A DNA stretch of 6,989 nt, from the NCBI GenBank assembly GCA_903952885.1, contig CAJBHE010000281.1, positions 1 through 6,989 of the forward strand. Reading direction: 5' to 3'. Position 1 is the first letter of the stretch. The number at the start of each line of letters is the position of its first letter. Source of the DNA: an uncultured Burkholderiales bacterium. GTDB lineage: Bacteria; Pseudomonadota; Gammaproteobacteria; Burkholderiales; Burkholderiaceae_C. This document shows, piece after piece, positions 1 to 6,525 of this stretch. The notes under the pieces were generated by a model. The model saw nothing but the letters and a program-made list of their open reading frames with translations. It did no database searches and had not been told where the DNA came from. The translations under genes and the position numbers were made by a program.

Positions 1-1596
1 CGTGGCACCATGGCCGACCCCGCGACGCGCGTGCTCATCAATGAGCTGGTGTGCGAAGGCTGTGGTGACTGCGGCGTGCAAAGCAACTGCTTGAGCGTGG
101 AGCCACTCGAAACCGAATTTGGTCGCAAGCGCACCATCAACCAAAGCACGTGTAACAAAGACATCAGTTGCGTCAAAGGTTTTTGCCCCAGCTTCGTCAC
201 GGTGGAAGGTGGGCAGCTGAAGAAAAAAGCCAAGGGTGTGTCACGCATCGAGTTGCCCGCGCTTGAGTTGCCAGAGCCCACTTTGCCTGACACCACTCAA
301 GCCTGGGGCATGGTGGTGGCGGGTGTGGGCGGTACGGGCGTCATCACCATTGGCCAACTACTTGGCATGGCTGCGCACATCGAAGGCAAAGGCATCGTCA
401 CTCAAGACGCGGCGGGCTTGGCGCAAAAAGGCGGCAGCACGTGGAGCCATGTGCTCATCGCCAACTACCAAGACGACATCCGCACCACCCGCGTCGGCGT
501 GGCGGCCGCTGACTTGGTCATTGGCTGCGACCCTATCGTGGTGGCCGGTAAAGAAACCTTGCAACGCATGCGTGCAGGCCGCACGCATGTGGCGCTCAAT
601 GCGCACAGCGCACCCACGGCAGCATTTGTGCGTAACGCGAATTGGCAAAATCCGGGTGAAGAATGCGTGGCCGCCATCGTGCAGGCAGTGGGCGCAAAGT
701 GCGTGGGCACCTTTGACGCTGACCGCGTAGCCACGCAAGTGCTGGGCGACAGCATTTTTGTGAACCCCATGATTTTGGGTTTTGCGTGGCAAAAAGGCTG
801 GGTGCCTTTGGGCCACGAGGCCTTGATGCGTGCCATCGAGCTCAACGATATGGCCGTAGCGCAAAACAAGGTCGCGTTTGAATGGGGCCGTCACTGCGCC
901 GCGCATTGGGACGAGGTGCAAGCCTTGCTCGCCCCTACGCAAGTGGTGCAGTTTCACAAGCCCGATGGCGTGGATGCGCTGATAGCCAAGCGCGAAGCGT
1001 TCCTCACCGACTATCAAAACGCAGCCTACGCCAACCGCTACCGTGCAGTGGTGGAGCGGGTACGTTCCGCAGAGGCCGCGTTGCACAAAACCGCGCTCAC
1101 CGAAGCCGTAGCGCGCAACCTGTTCAAACTCATGGCCTATAAGGATGAATACGAAGTGGCGCGCTTGCACACCGACACTGCCTTCTTACAAAAGATCAAC
1201 GGCATGTTTGAGGGTGACTACACCCTCAACTACCACTTGGCTCCGCCACTCATGGCCAAGATCAACGACAAAGGCGAGTTGCAAAAACAAAAGTTTGGGC
1301 CGTTGATGTTGACCGGCTTCCAGCTGCTCAAGCACCTGAAGATGCTCAGAGGCTCTGCGCTGGATGTGTTTGGTTACACCGAAGAGCGTCGCACCGAGCG
1401 GGAGCTCATTGGGCAATACCTAGCCAGTGTGGACACGCTGCTGGCCGCGCTGGACACCAGCAACCATGCACTGGCGGTGGAGATGGCGCGAATCCCTGAA
1501 CACATCAAAGGATTTGGCCATGTCAAAGCGCGCCACTTGGCGGCTGCACGTCAAAAGTGGGCGTCCTTAAAAGTGCAGTGGTCCGCCCAATATTAA
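1..1596 (+). CDS. Fused indolepyruvate:ferredoxin oxidoreductase family protein, C-terminal part (5'-truncated)
   Basis: The reading frame is open from the first base, so the gene begins upstream; the ATG at position 10 is internal and not a credible start. The visible 531 residues (numbered from base 1) begin with an iron-sulfur region: Cys 18, 21, 24 and 30 (CxxCxxCx5C), then Cys 51, 57 and 62 followed by Pro. A Rossmann-like gamma (POR-type) domain follows, with GVGGTGV at 108-114 and DAAGLAQKGG at 136-145. The last ~200 residues resemble the extra C-terminal domain of the long, one-chain aerobic members of the family. The missing upstream part should hold the thiamine-diphosphate domains; family members are usually around 1,150-1,200 residues. 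Known family role: oxidative decarboxylation of indolepyruvate and other aryl-pyruvates to acyl-CoA, with electrons passed to ferredoxin, in the cytoplasm. The exact substrate cannot be read from this fragment. It ends in TAA, 87 bases before yajC. Confidence 0.9.
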   Translation, partial: RGTMADPATRVLINELVCEGCGDCGVQSNCLSVEPLETEFGRKRTINQSTCNKDISCVKGFCPSFVTVEGGQLKKKAKGVSRIELPALELPEPTLPDTTQAWGMVVAGVGGTGVITIGQLLGMAAHIEGKGIVTQDAAGLAQKGGSTWSHVLIANYQDDIRTTRVGVAAADLVIGCDPIVVAGKETLQRMRAGRTHVALNAHSAPTAAFVRNANWQNPGEECVAAIVQAVGAKCVGTFDADRVATQVLGDSIFVNPMILGFAWQKGWVPLGHEALMRAIELNDMAVAQNKVAFEWGRHCAAHWDEVQALLAPTQVVQFHKPDGVDALIAKREAFLTDYQNAAYANRYRAVVERVRSAEAALHKTALTEAVARNLFKLMAYKDEYEVARLHTDTAFLQKINGMFEGDYTLNYHLAPPLMAKINDKGELQKQKFGPLMLTGFQLLKHLKMLRGSALDVFGYTEERRTERELIGQYLASVDTLLAALDTSNHALAVEMARIPEHIKGFGHVKARHLAAARQKWASLKVQWSAQY

Positions 1597-1614
1597 GGTG
1601 ACAAACTAGCCGCA

Positions 1615-1620
1615 TACAAT
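1615..1620 (+). promoter_or_regulatory. Possible -10 element upstream of yajC
   Basis: TACAAT matches the sigma-70 -10 consensus at five of six bases and sits 64 bases before the yajC start. The hexamer at the best spacing (1592-1597, ATTAAG) is a poor -35. A better -35-like GTGACA at 1598-1603 is only 11 bases away, too close for a standard promoter. It may mark the start of a yajC-secD-secF transcript, but the evidence is only this hexamer and its position. Confidence 0.3.
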
Positions 1621-1623
1621 CCG

Positions 1624-1646
1624 AAACAAGCCTGCTTGGGCGTTTT
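1624..1646 (+). terminator. Weak hairpin with short T run after the oxidoreductase gene
   Basis: AAAC (1624-1627) and GCC (1630-1632) can pair with GGC (1639-1641) and GTTT (1642-1645), with an AA bulge and a six-base loop, ending in only four Ts. The stem is short and bulged, so termination would be weak at best. It overlaps the start point expected from the -10 candidate at 1615-1620, so at most one of the two signals is likely to be used as described. Confidence 0.2.
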
Positions 1647-1672
1647 GTACCCTGGCAGCAGTCCTTTAATTT

Positions 1673-1676
1673 GGAG
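1673..1676 (+). promoter_or_regulatory. Ribosome binding site deciding the yajC GTG start
   Basis: GGAG lies seven bases before the GTG at 1684. This placement supports GTG 1684 as the start over the in-frame TTG at 1636, which would add 16 residues unlike any YajC N-terminus I know. Confidence 0.7.
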
Positions 1677-1683
1677 TCTGACC

Positions 1684-2013
1684 GTGTTCATTTCTTCTGC
1701 TTTTGCCCAAACCGCTCCTGCTGCTGCCGCTGGCACTGACCTGATGTCTTCTTTACAAGGTATGTTGCCTTTGGTGCTGATGTTCGTGGTTTTGTACTTC
1801 GTGATGATTCGCCCCCAAATGAAGCGCCAAAAGGAACACAAAGCCATGATCGAGGCGATCGCCAAAGGCGACGAAATCGCCACAGCGGGCGGCTTGCTCG
1901 GCAAGGTGACGAAGTTAGCCGATACCACTGTGTCCATCGAAATCGCTTCTGGCGTGGAAGTGCAATTGCAACGCCAAGCCGTGGTGCAAGTGCTGCCCAA
2001 AGGCACTATTTAA
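1684..2013 (+). CDS. yajC: Sec translocase accessory subunit YajC
   Basis: This 109-residue inner-membrane protein matches the usual YajC length (about 110). It starts at GTG 1684, giving the N-terminus MFISSAFAQ seen in betaproteobacterial YajC. After an Ala-rich stretch there is one hydrophobic segment at about residues 24-42. The family hallmark YFVMIRPQMKRQKEH follows at 38-52, then the soluble part with GDEIATAGG at 62-70 and LGKV at 72-75. YajC associates with SecD and SecF (and YidC) at the SecYEG channel; it is abundant but usually dispensable, and its exact job is unsettled. Its position directly before secD, 26 bases away, is the classic arrangement. The queuosine gene tgt, often just upstream of yajC in other proteobacteria, is absent here and an oxidoreductase gene stands in that place. 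Confidence 0.96.
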   Translation: MFISSAFAQTAPAAAAGTDLMSSLQGMLPLVLMFVVLYFVMIRPQMKRQKEHKAMIEAIAKGDEIATAGGLLGKVTKLADTTVSIEIASGVEVQLQRQAVVQVLPKGTI

Positions 2014-2039
2014 TACTTGCCATTGACGACCAAGCGATC

Positions 2040-3893
2040 ATGAACCGTTACCCCTTTTGGAAGTACGCGATCATCGCGATCGCATTGTTGGTAGGCAGCC
2101 TCTACACGCTGCCTAACTTTTTTGGCGAAGCGCCAGCAGTACAGGTATCGGCCGCCAAGTCATCCGTCAAGGTTGACCTCGCTGTGCAAGAGCGTGTGCA
2201 AGCCGCTTTGGCCGCTGCTAGCCTCACCCCCGATGTGGTGGCCTTGGACAACGGTTCGCTCAAAGTGCGCTTTGACAGCACTGACAAACAGATCAAAGCC
2301 AAGGATGCGATACAGCTTGCCTTGGTGCCAGATGCCAACGACGCCTCGTACGTTGTGGCCCTCAATTTGTTGGCCCGCTCACCCGCGTGGCTGACCTCGC
2401 TCAACGCAGCACCTATGTATTTGGGTTTGGACTTGCGCGGTGGTGTGCACTTCATGTTGCAAGTCGACATGCCAGCGGCCCTCACCAAAAAGGCTGAGTC
2501 TTTGGCCGGTGACATTCGCACAGTCTTGCGCGAAAAGACCGTGCGCCACAGCGGCATCAGCCGCAATAACCAAACCATCGAAATTCGCTTTCGCGACATG
2601 GCCACCTTGGAAGCTGCGCAACGCGTGATTCAAGACCAGTTCTTAGATTTGCAAACGGCAAGCGCCCCTGATGGCGCTGACTTCAAGCTCACCGCGTTCA
2701 TCAACCCCGTGGCTGCCAAGCGGGTGCAAGAGCAAGCCATCAAACAAAACATCACCACGCTGCACAACCGTATCAACGAGTTGGGCGTGGCCGAACCCGT
2801 GATTCAACAGCAAGGCGTTGACCGCATCGTGGTGCAACTGCCGGGCGTGCAAGACACCGCCAAAGCCAAAGACATTTTGGGCCGCACCGCCACGCTGGAA
2901 ATCCGCATGGTGGACGACAGCGCCGAAGCCCGCACGGCAGAGTTTGGCAATGGCCCTGTGCCGTTTGGCACAGAAAGATTCATGGAACGCAACGGCCAAG
3001 CCGTGATAGTGAAAAAGCAAGTCATCTTGACGGGCGAAAACCTCACCGACGCGCAACCCGGCTTTGACACGCAAAACCAAGAAGCCGCTGTGCACCTGAC
3101 GCTCGACGCCAAAGGCGCACGCATCTTCAAAGACGTGACGCGTGAGAGCGTGGGCAAACGTATGGCCATATTGTTGTTTGAAAAAGGCAAGGGCGAAGTT
3201 GTTACCGCGCCTGTGATCCGCAGCGAAATTGGTGGCGGCCGCGTGCAAATTTCTGGCCGCATGAGCACCGTGGAAGCCAACGACACCGCGCTGTTGTTGC
3301 GCGCTGGCTCGCTCGCTGCGCCGATGGAAATCATCGAAGAGCGCACCATCGGCCCAAGCCTTGGTGCGGAAAACATTGCCAAAGGTTTTGACTCCGTCAC
3401 TTGGGGCTTTGTGGCCGTGACGGGTTTCATGTGTATCTATTACATGTTGTTCGGCGTGTTCTCCAGCGTGTCGCTGGCTGTGAACTTGTTGCTCTTGGTG
3501 GCTGTGCTGTCAATGTTGCAAGCCACCTTGACATTGCCCGGCATGGCAGCGATGGCTTTGGTACTTGGTATGGCGATTGACGCCAACGTGCTCATCAACG
3601 AGCGCGTGCGCGAAGAGTTGCGCAACGGTGCATCCGCTCAGTCGGCCATCCATGCAGGCTATGACCGCGCTTGGGCCACCATCCTTGACTCCAACGTCAC
3701 CACCCTCATTGCTGGCTTGGCTTTGTTGGCCTTTGGTTCTGGCCCAGTGCGCGGCTTTGCAGTGGTGCACTGCCTTGGGATTTTGACCAGCATGTTCTCT
3801 GCGGTGTTCTTCTCGCGTGGCTTGGTGAACCTTTGGTATGGCCGCCAGAAGAAATTGCAAAGCGTGTCGATTGGCACCGTGTGGCGCGCTTAA
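2040..3893 (+). CDS. secD: Protein translocase subunit SecD
   Basis: The 617-residue product has the usual proteobacterial SecD length (E. coli about 615). It has a first membrane segment at about residues 7-27, then a large periplasmic region with the conserved LGLDLRGG at 128-135 and GPSLG at 438-442. Five more hydrophobic segments follow between about 453 and 597. The transmembrane motif AIDANVLINERVREEL includes Asp514, equivalent by alignment of this motif to E. coli Asp519, which is implicated in proton-driven function. SecD pairs with SecF as an RND-like, proton-powered machine that helps pull preproteins out of SecYEG on the periplasmic side. The ATG at 2040 gives the expected N-terminus, but no good Shine-Dalgarno sequence precedes it. 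Translation may depend partly on coupling to yajC (inference). The secF start lies 29 bases beyond the stop. Confidence 0.98.
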   Translation: MNRYPFWKYAIIAIALLVGSLYTLPNFFGEAPAVQVSAAKSSVKVDLAVQERVQAALAAASLTPDVVALDNGSLKVRFDSTDKQIKAKDAIQLALVPDANDASYVVALNLLARSPAWLTSLNAAPMYLGLDLRGGVHFMLQVDMPAALTKKAESLAGDIRTVLREKTVRHSGISRNNQTIEIRFRDMATLEAAQRVIQDQFLDLQTASAPDGADFKLTAFINPVAAKRVQEQAIKQNITTLHNRINELGVAEPVIQQQGVDRIVVQLPGVQDTAKAKDILGRTATLEIRMVDDSAEARTAEFGNGPVPFGTERFMERNGQAVIVKKQVILTGENLTDAQPGFDTQNQEAAVHLTLDAKGARIFKDVTRESVGKRMAILLFEKGKGEVVTAPVIRSEIGGGRVQISGRMSTVEANDTALLLRAGSLAAPMEIIEERTIGPSLGAENIAKGFDSVTWGFVAVTGFMCIYYMLFGVFSSVSLAVNLLLLVAVLSMLQATLTLPGMAAMALVLGMAIDANVLINERVREELRNGASAQSAIHAGYDRAWATILDSNVTTLIAGLALLAFGSGPVRGFAVVHCLGILTSMFSAVFFSRGLVNLWYGRQKKLQSVSIGTVWRA

Positions 3894-3922
3894 GCGCAGG
3901 CGACAAGAAAGAAATTTGAGTC

Positions 3923-4876
3923 ATGGAATTTTTCAAAATCCGTAAAGACATCCCCTTCATGAAGCACGCGGTGGCGTTTAACGCCATCTCGTTCATCACG
4001 TTTGTAGCGGCGGTGTTCTTCTTGTTCAGTCGTGGTTTGCACTTGTCGGTCGAGTTCACGGGCGGCACGCTGATGGAAGTCAGCTACAGCCAACCGGCGG
4101 ACCTCAATGCCGTGCGCGACCAAATCGCCAAGCTCGGTTTCTCGGATGTGCAAGTGCAAAACTTTGGCACGGCTCGTGATGTGATGATCCGCATGCCCGC
4201 GGCCAAAGGCCAAAGCTCTGCGCAGCAAAGCGAACAAGTGCTGACTGCACTCAAAACCACCGACGCCAACGTGCAGCTGCGTCGCACCGAATTTGTGGGT
4301 CCGCAAGTGGGCGATGAGTTGGCGGTGGACGGTCTCAAGGCCTTGGCCTTTGTGGTCGTAGGCATCATGATTTATCTGGCCATGCGCTTCGAGTGGAAGT
4401 TTGCCGTGGCGGCCATCATTGCGAACTTGCATGACGTGGTCATCATCTTGGGCTTCTTTGCGTTCTTCCAGTGGGAGTTCTCGCTGCCAGTGCTGGCTGC
4501 GGTGTTGGCTGTGTTGGGCTACTCCGTCAACGAGTCCGTCGTGATCTTTGACCGTATCCGCGAAAACTTTCGTCGCTTTCGTAAGATGGACACGGTCGAA
4601 ATCATCGACAACGCCATCACCTCCACCATCAGCCGCACCATCATCACCCACGGCTGCACGCAGCTCATGGTGTTGTCTATGCTGTTGTTTGGCGGCGCAA
4701 CGCTTCACTACTTTGCGCTGGCGCTGACCATTGGTATCTTGTTCGGCATTTACTCATCGGTGTTTGTGGCGGCTGCCATCGCCATGTGGTTGGGCATTCG
4801 ACGCGAAGATTTGATCAAGCACACCACCAAAGTAGTGGGCGATCCGGATGATGAAAACTCGGGCGCTGTAGTTTAA
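3923..4876 (+). CDS. secF: Protein translocase subunit SecF
   Basis: This 317-residue protein completes the SecDF pair. It has a first membrane segment at about residues 16-36, then the periplasmic domain opening with EFTGGTL (44-50) and ending near FVGPQVGDEL (124-133). Five more membrane segments lie between about 136 and 290. GYSVNESVVIFDRIREN at 199-215 is the core transmembrane motif. Arg238 matches E. coli Arg247, a conserved charged residue in SecF. At the position of E. coli Asp213 this protein has Glu204, a conservative acidic swap. The N-terminus is shorter than in E. coli and the C-terminal tail (after about 298) is polar and acidic. The ATG at 3923 is preceded only by weak purine-rich sequence. 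Known role: proton-motive-force-dependent late steps of Sec export. Confidence 0.98.
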   Translation: MEFFKIRKDIPFMKHAVAFNAISFITFVAAVFFLFSRGLHLSVEFTGGTLMEVSYSQPADLNAVRDQIAKLGFSDVQVQNFGTARDVMIRMPAAKGQSSAQQSEQVLTALKTTDANVQLRRTEFVGPQVGDELAVDGLKALAFVVVGIMIYLAMRFEWKFAVAAIIANLHDVVIILGFFAFFQWEFSLPVLAAVLAVLGYSVNESVVIFDRIRENFRRFRKMDTVEIIDNAITSTISRTIITHGCTQLMVLSMLLFGGATLHYFALALTIGILFGIYSSVFVAAAIAMWLGIRREDLIKHTTKVVGDPDDENSGAVV

Positions 4877-4965
4877 GTCCCTACGTTTCACAAGGAAAAG
4901 CCCGTGTGATTGGCAGCGGTCCGCCCTTTTTGTCTTGCAGGTGACTAGAAAACGGGTTTACCCCT

Positions 4966-4994
4966 TTGCGCCAGAGCCGATCGGTGTTTAGCAT
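4966..4994 (+). promoter_or_regulatory. Candidate sigma-70 promoter for the livG-livF-binding protein cluster
   Basis: The 159-base gap between secF and livG contains TTGCGC (4966-4971) and TAGCAT (4989-4994) separated by 17 bases, matching the consensus hexamers at three and four of six positions. The predicted start point would be about 30 bases before the livG start. The spacer contains the perfect 8-base palindrome CCGATCGG (4977-4984), and an imperfect inverted repeat (4950-4967) overlaps the left edge. I see no convincing secF terminator in the gap: the T run at 4927-4931 lacks a good stem before it. This is a guess from weak matches. Confidence 0.3.
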
Positions 4995-5022
4995 GCGCGT
5001 CCTAGACAGACGTACTCTCATC

Positions 5023-5027
5023 GAAGG
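5023..5027 (+). promoter_or_regulatory. Ribosome binding site deciding the livG TTG start
   Basis: GAAGG ends eight bases before the TTG at 5036. An in-frame stop (TAG, 5003-5005) lies upstream with no ATG, GTG or TTG between it and 5036, so TTG 5036 is the earliest possible start. It yields the normal LivG length. Confidence 0.65.
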
Positions 5028-5035
5028 CACAAGGT

Positions 5036-5800
5036 TTGACACGCAACGACTTCATCTTAGAAACCAAGCAGCTGACACGCGAATTCAAAGGCTTCATCGC
5101 CGTGGATGGCGTGAACCTGCAAGTTAAGCGCGGCTCGATCCACGCTTTGATTGGCCCCAATGGCGCTGGCAAAACCACCGTGTTCAACCTACTCACCAAG
5201 TTTTTACCCGTCAGTTCTGGTCAGATTTTTTACAACAATCAAGACATCACGGCACTTAAAGCGGCCGAAGTGGCGCGCATGGGCATGGTGCGCTCATTCC
5301 AAATCTCTGCCGTGTTTCCTCACCTGAGCGTGTTGGAAAACGTGCGCATTGGCTTGCAGCGCAAACTGGGCACAAGCTTTCATTTTTGGCGCTCTGAGGA
5401 CAGCCTCAATAGCCTGAACGAGCACGCCATGCACTTGTTGGAGCAGGTCGATTTGGCCAGTTTTGCCCAAACACAAACGGTTGAGCTGCCTTATGGCCGT
5501 AAGCGTGCCCTGGAAATCGCTACCACTTTGGCGTTGGATCCCGAGCTGATGCTTTTAGACGAACCGACCCAAGGCATGGGCCACGAAGACGTGGGCCGTG
5601 TGGTGGACTTGATTCGCAAAGTCTCAGCCAACCGCACCGTGCTGATGGTGGAGCACAACATGAATGTAATTTCTGATTTATCTGACACCATCACCGTTCT
5701 GGCGCGCGGTTCCGTGTTGGCCGAGGGGCCTTACGCCCAAGTCTCGAAAGACCCCCGTGTACTCGAGGCCTACGTGGGTACGACCGAGGAGGCCGCATGA
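5036..5800 (+). CDS. livG: ABC transporter ATP-binding protein, LivG type
   Basis: This 254-residue cytoplasmic ATPase is one half of the motor of a HAAT-family importer (branched-chain amino acids, amides or similar). Visible motifs are Walker A GPNGAGKTT (40-48, Lys46), Q-loop Gln89 in RSFQIS, the signature region LPYGRKRALEI (151-161), Walker B LMLLDEP (171-177, Asp175 and Glu176) and H-loop His207 in VEHNMN. The C-terminal tail ending near EAYVGT is usual for LivG. The nucleotide-binding half is fully canonical, but the signature lacks the LSGGQ Ser and first Gly. Start is an unusual TTG at 5036, supported by GAAGG eight bases before. The stop overlaps the livF start by four bases (ATGA), so the two are translationally coupled. 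The true substrate is set by the binding protein and permeases and cannot be told from this gene. Confidence 0.93.
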   Translation: MTRNDFILETKQLTREFKGFIAVDGVNLQVKRGSIHALIGPNGAGKTTVFNLLTKFLPVSSGQIFYNNQDITALKAAEVARMGMVRSFQISAVFPHLSVLENVRIGLQRKLGTSFHFWRSEDSLNSLNEHAMHLLEQVDLASFAQTQTVELPYGRKRALEIATTLALDPELMLLDEPTQGMGHEDVGRVVDLIRKVSANRTVLMVEHNMNVISDLSDTITVLARGSVLAEGPYAQVSKDPRVLEAYVGTTEEAA

Positions 5801-6501
5801 GCACGCCTCTTTTGAGGGTCGTTAACCTCGACTCTTGGTACGGCGAATCCCACATCTTGCATGGTGTGAATTTTGAAATTCACGAAGGCGAGTTGGTGAC
5901 CTTGCTGGGTCGCAACGGCGCAGGCCGCTCAACCACCATCAAATCTATTTTGGGTTTGACCGGGCGTCGCACGGGCTCGGTGCTAATTGATGGCCATGAG
6001 ACCATCGGCATGCAAACCAATCAAATTGCGCGTTTGGGCTTGGGCTACTGCCCTGAAGAGCGCGGTATTTTTTCGACGCTCAGCTGCGAAGAAAACCTCA
6101 TGCTGCCCCCCAAGGTCGGCCCCGGCGGTATGTCGGTGGAAGAAATTTACGAGATGTTTCCCAACCTCAAAGAGCGCCGCCATAGCCAGGGCACGCGTTT
6201 ATCAGGCGGTGAGCAGCAGATGTTGGCGATGGCTCGCATCCTGCGCTCAGGCGCTCGAATTTTGCTGTTGGACGAGATCACCGAAGGCCTTGCGCCCGTG
6301 ATTGTGCAGACACTGGGTCGCGTGATTCGCCAACTCAAGGCCAAGGGCCTGACCATTATTTTGGTCGAACAAAATTTCCGCTTTGCCGCACCGCTGGCAG
6401 ACCGGCACTACGTGATGGAGCATGGCCAGATCGTGGCCACGGTTCACAAAGATGAGCTCGATAACAAAGCACAAATGCTGAACGAGTATCTGGGCGTCTA
6501 A
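5797..6501 (+). CDS. livF: ABC transporter ATP-binding protein, LivF type, with variant Walker A
   Basis: This 234-residue ATPase partners LivG. Order of motifs: an aromatic Tyr15 near the N-terminus that could stack on adenine; Walker A GRNGAGRST (38-46), in which Arg44 replaces the usual Lys; CPEERGIF (85-92) at the Q-loop region with Glu87, as in many LivF proteins; an intact signature LSGGEQ (135-140); Walker B ILLLDE (155-160) with Asp159 and catalytic Glu160, followed by ITEGLAP rather than PSxGLAP; and VEQN with Gln192 at the H-loop position. Gln there is usual for LivF, whereas the Arg is unusual against E. coli LivF. The Arg codon is CGC (5926-5928), which differs from both Lys codons at all three bases, so a single-base sequencing error cannot explain it. 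A strong GAGGAGG (5786-5792) lies four bases before the ATG, inside the end of livG. The length is normal and the frame intact, so this is a working gene rather than a pseudogene. Confidence 0.93.
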   Translation: MSTPLLRVVNLDSWYGESHILHGVNFEIHEGELVTLLGRNGAGRSTTIKSILGLTGRRTGSVLIDGHETIGMQTNQIARLGLGYCPEERGIFSTLSCEENLMLPPKVGPGGMSVEEIYEMFPNLKERRHSQGTRLSGGEQQMLAMARILRSGARILLLDEITEGLAPVIVQTLGRVIRQLKAKGLTIILVEQNFRFAAPLADRHYVMEHGQIVATVHKDELDNKAQMLNEYLGV

Positions 6502-6525
6502 GCCCTTTTTCAACAGGAGCAAACT

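Noticed and set aside
358..1170. Long antisense open frame (270 codons) across the oxidoreductase gene
   Set aside because: The + strand frame encodes a recognisable conserved protein throughout. The antisense product has no recognisable domain, is rich in His, Arg and Ala as expected of a reverse-strand shadow, and has no clear ribosome binding site.
1636..1683. Upstream TTG start extending yajC by 16 residues
   Set aside because: The GTG at 1684 has a well-placed GGAG and gives the typical YajC N-terminus; the extension overlaps the weak hairpin and looks non-coding.
1854..1863. GGCGATCGCC palindrome in yajC, with a related GCGATCGC in secD at 2076-2083
   Set aside because: These match the cyanobacterial HIP1 core, but both lie in conserved coding sequence (Ala-Ile-Ala type codons), only two copies are seen, and the genome looks betaproteobacterial. 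Chance is the better explanation.
3890..4708. Antisense open frame (272 codons) across secF
   Set aside because: It covers the well-conserved secF and its product is His/Arg/Asp-rich with no family resemblance; a codon-bias shadow.
4912..4931. Rho-independent terminator after secF (GC-rich stretch then five Ts)
   Set aside because: The possible stems before the T run are only three base pairs, or require a one-base loop, so no stable hairpin forms.
5036..5063. Internal promoter from the TTGACA at 5036
   Set aside because: The best -10 candidate, TAGAAA at about 16 bases, is poor and the site lies inside the start of livG, where it could not express the full gene.
6508..6525. T run after the livF stop as a terminator
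   Set aside because: CCCTTTTT (6503-6510) is not preceded by a GC-rich hairpin, and the next gene starts 24 bases after livF with a good ribosome binding site, as expected inside one operon.
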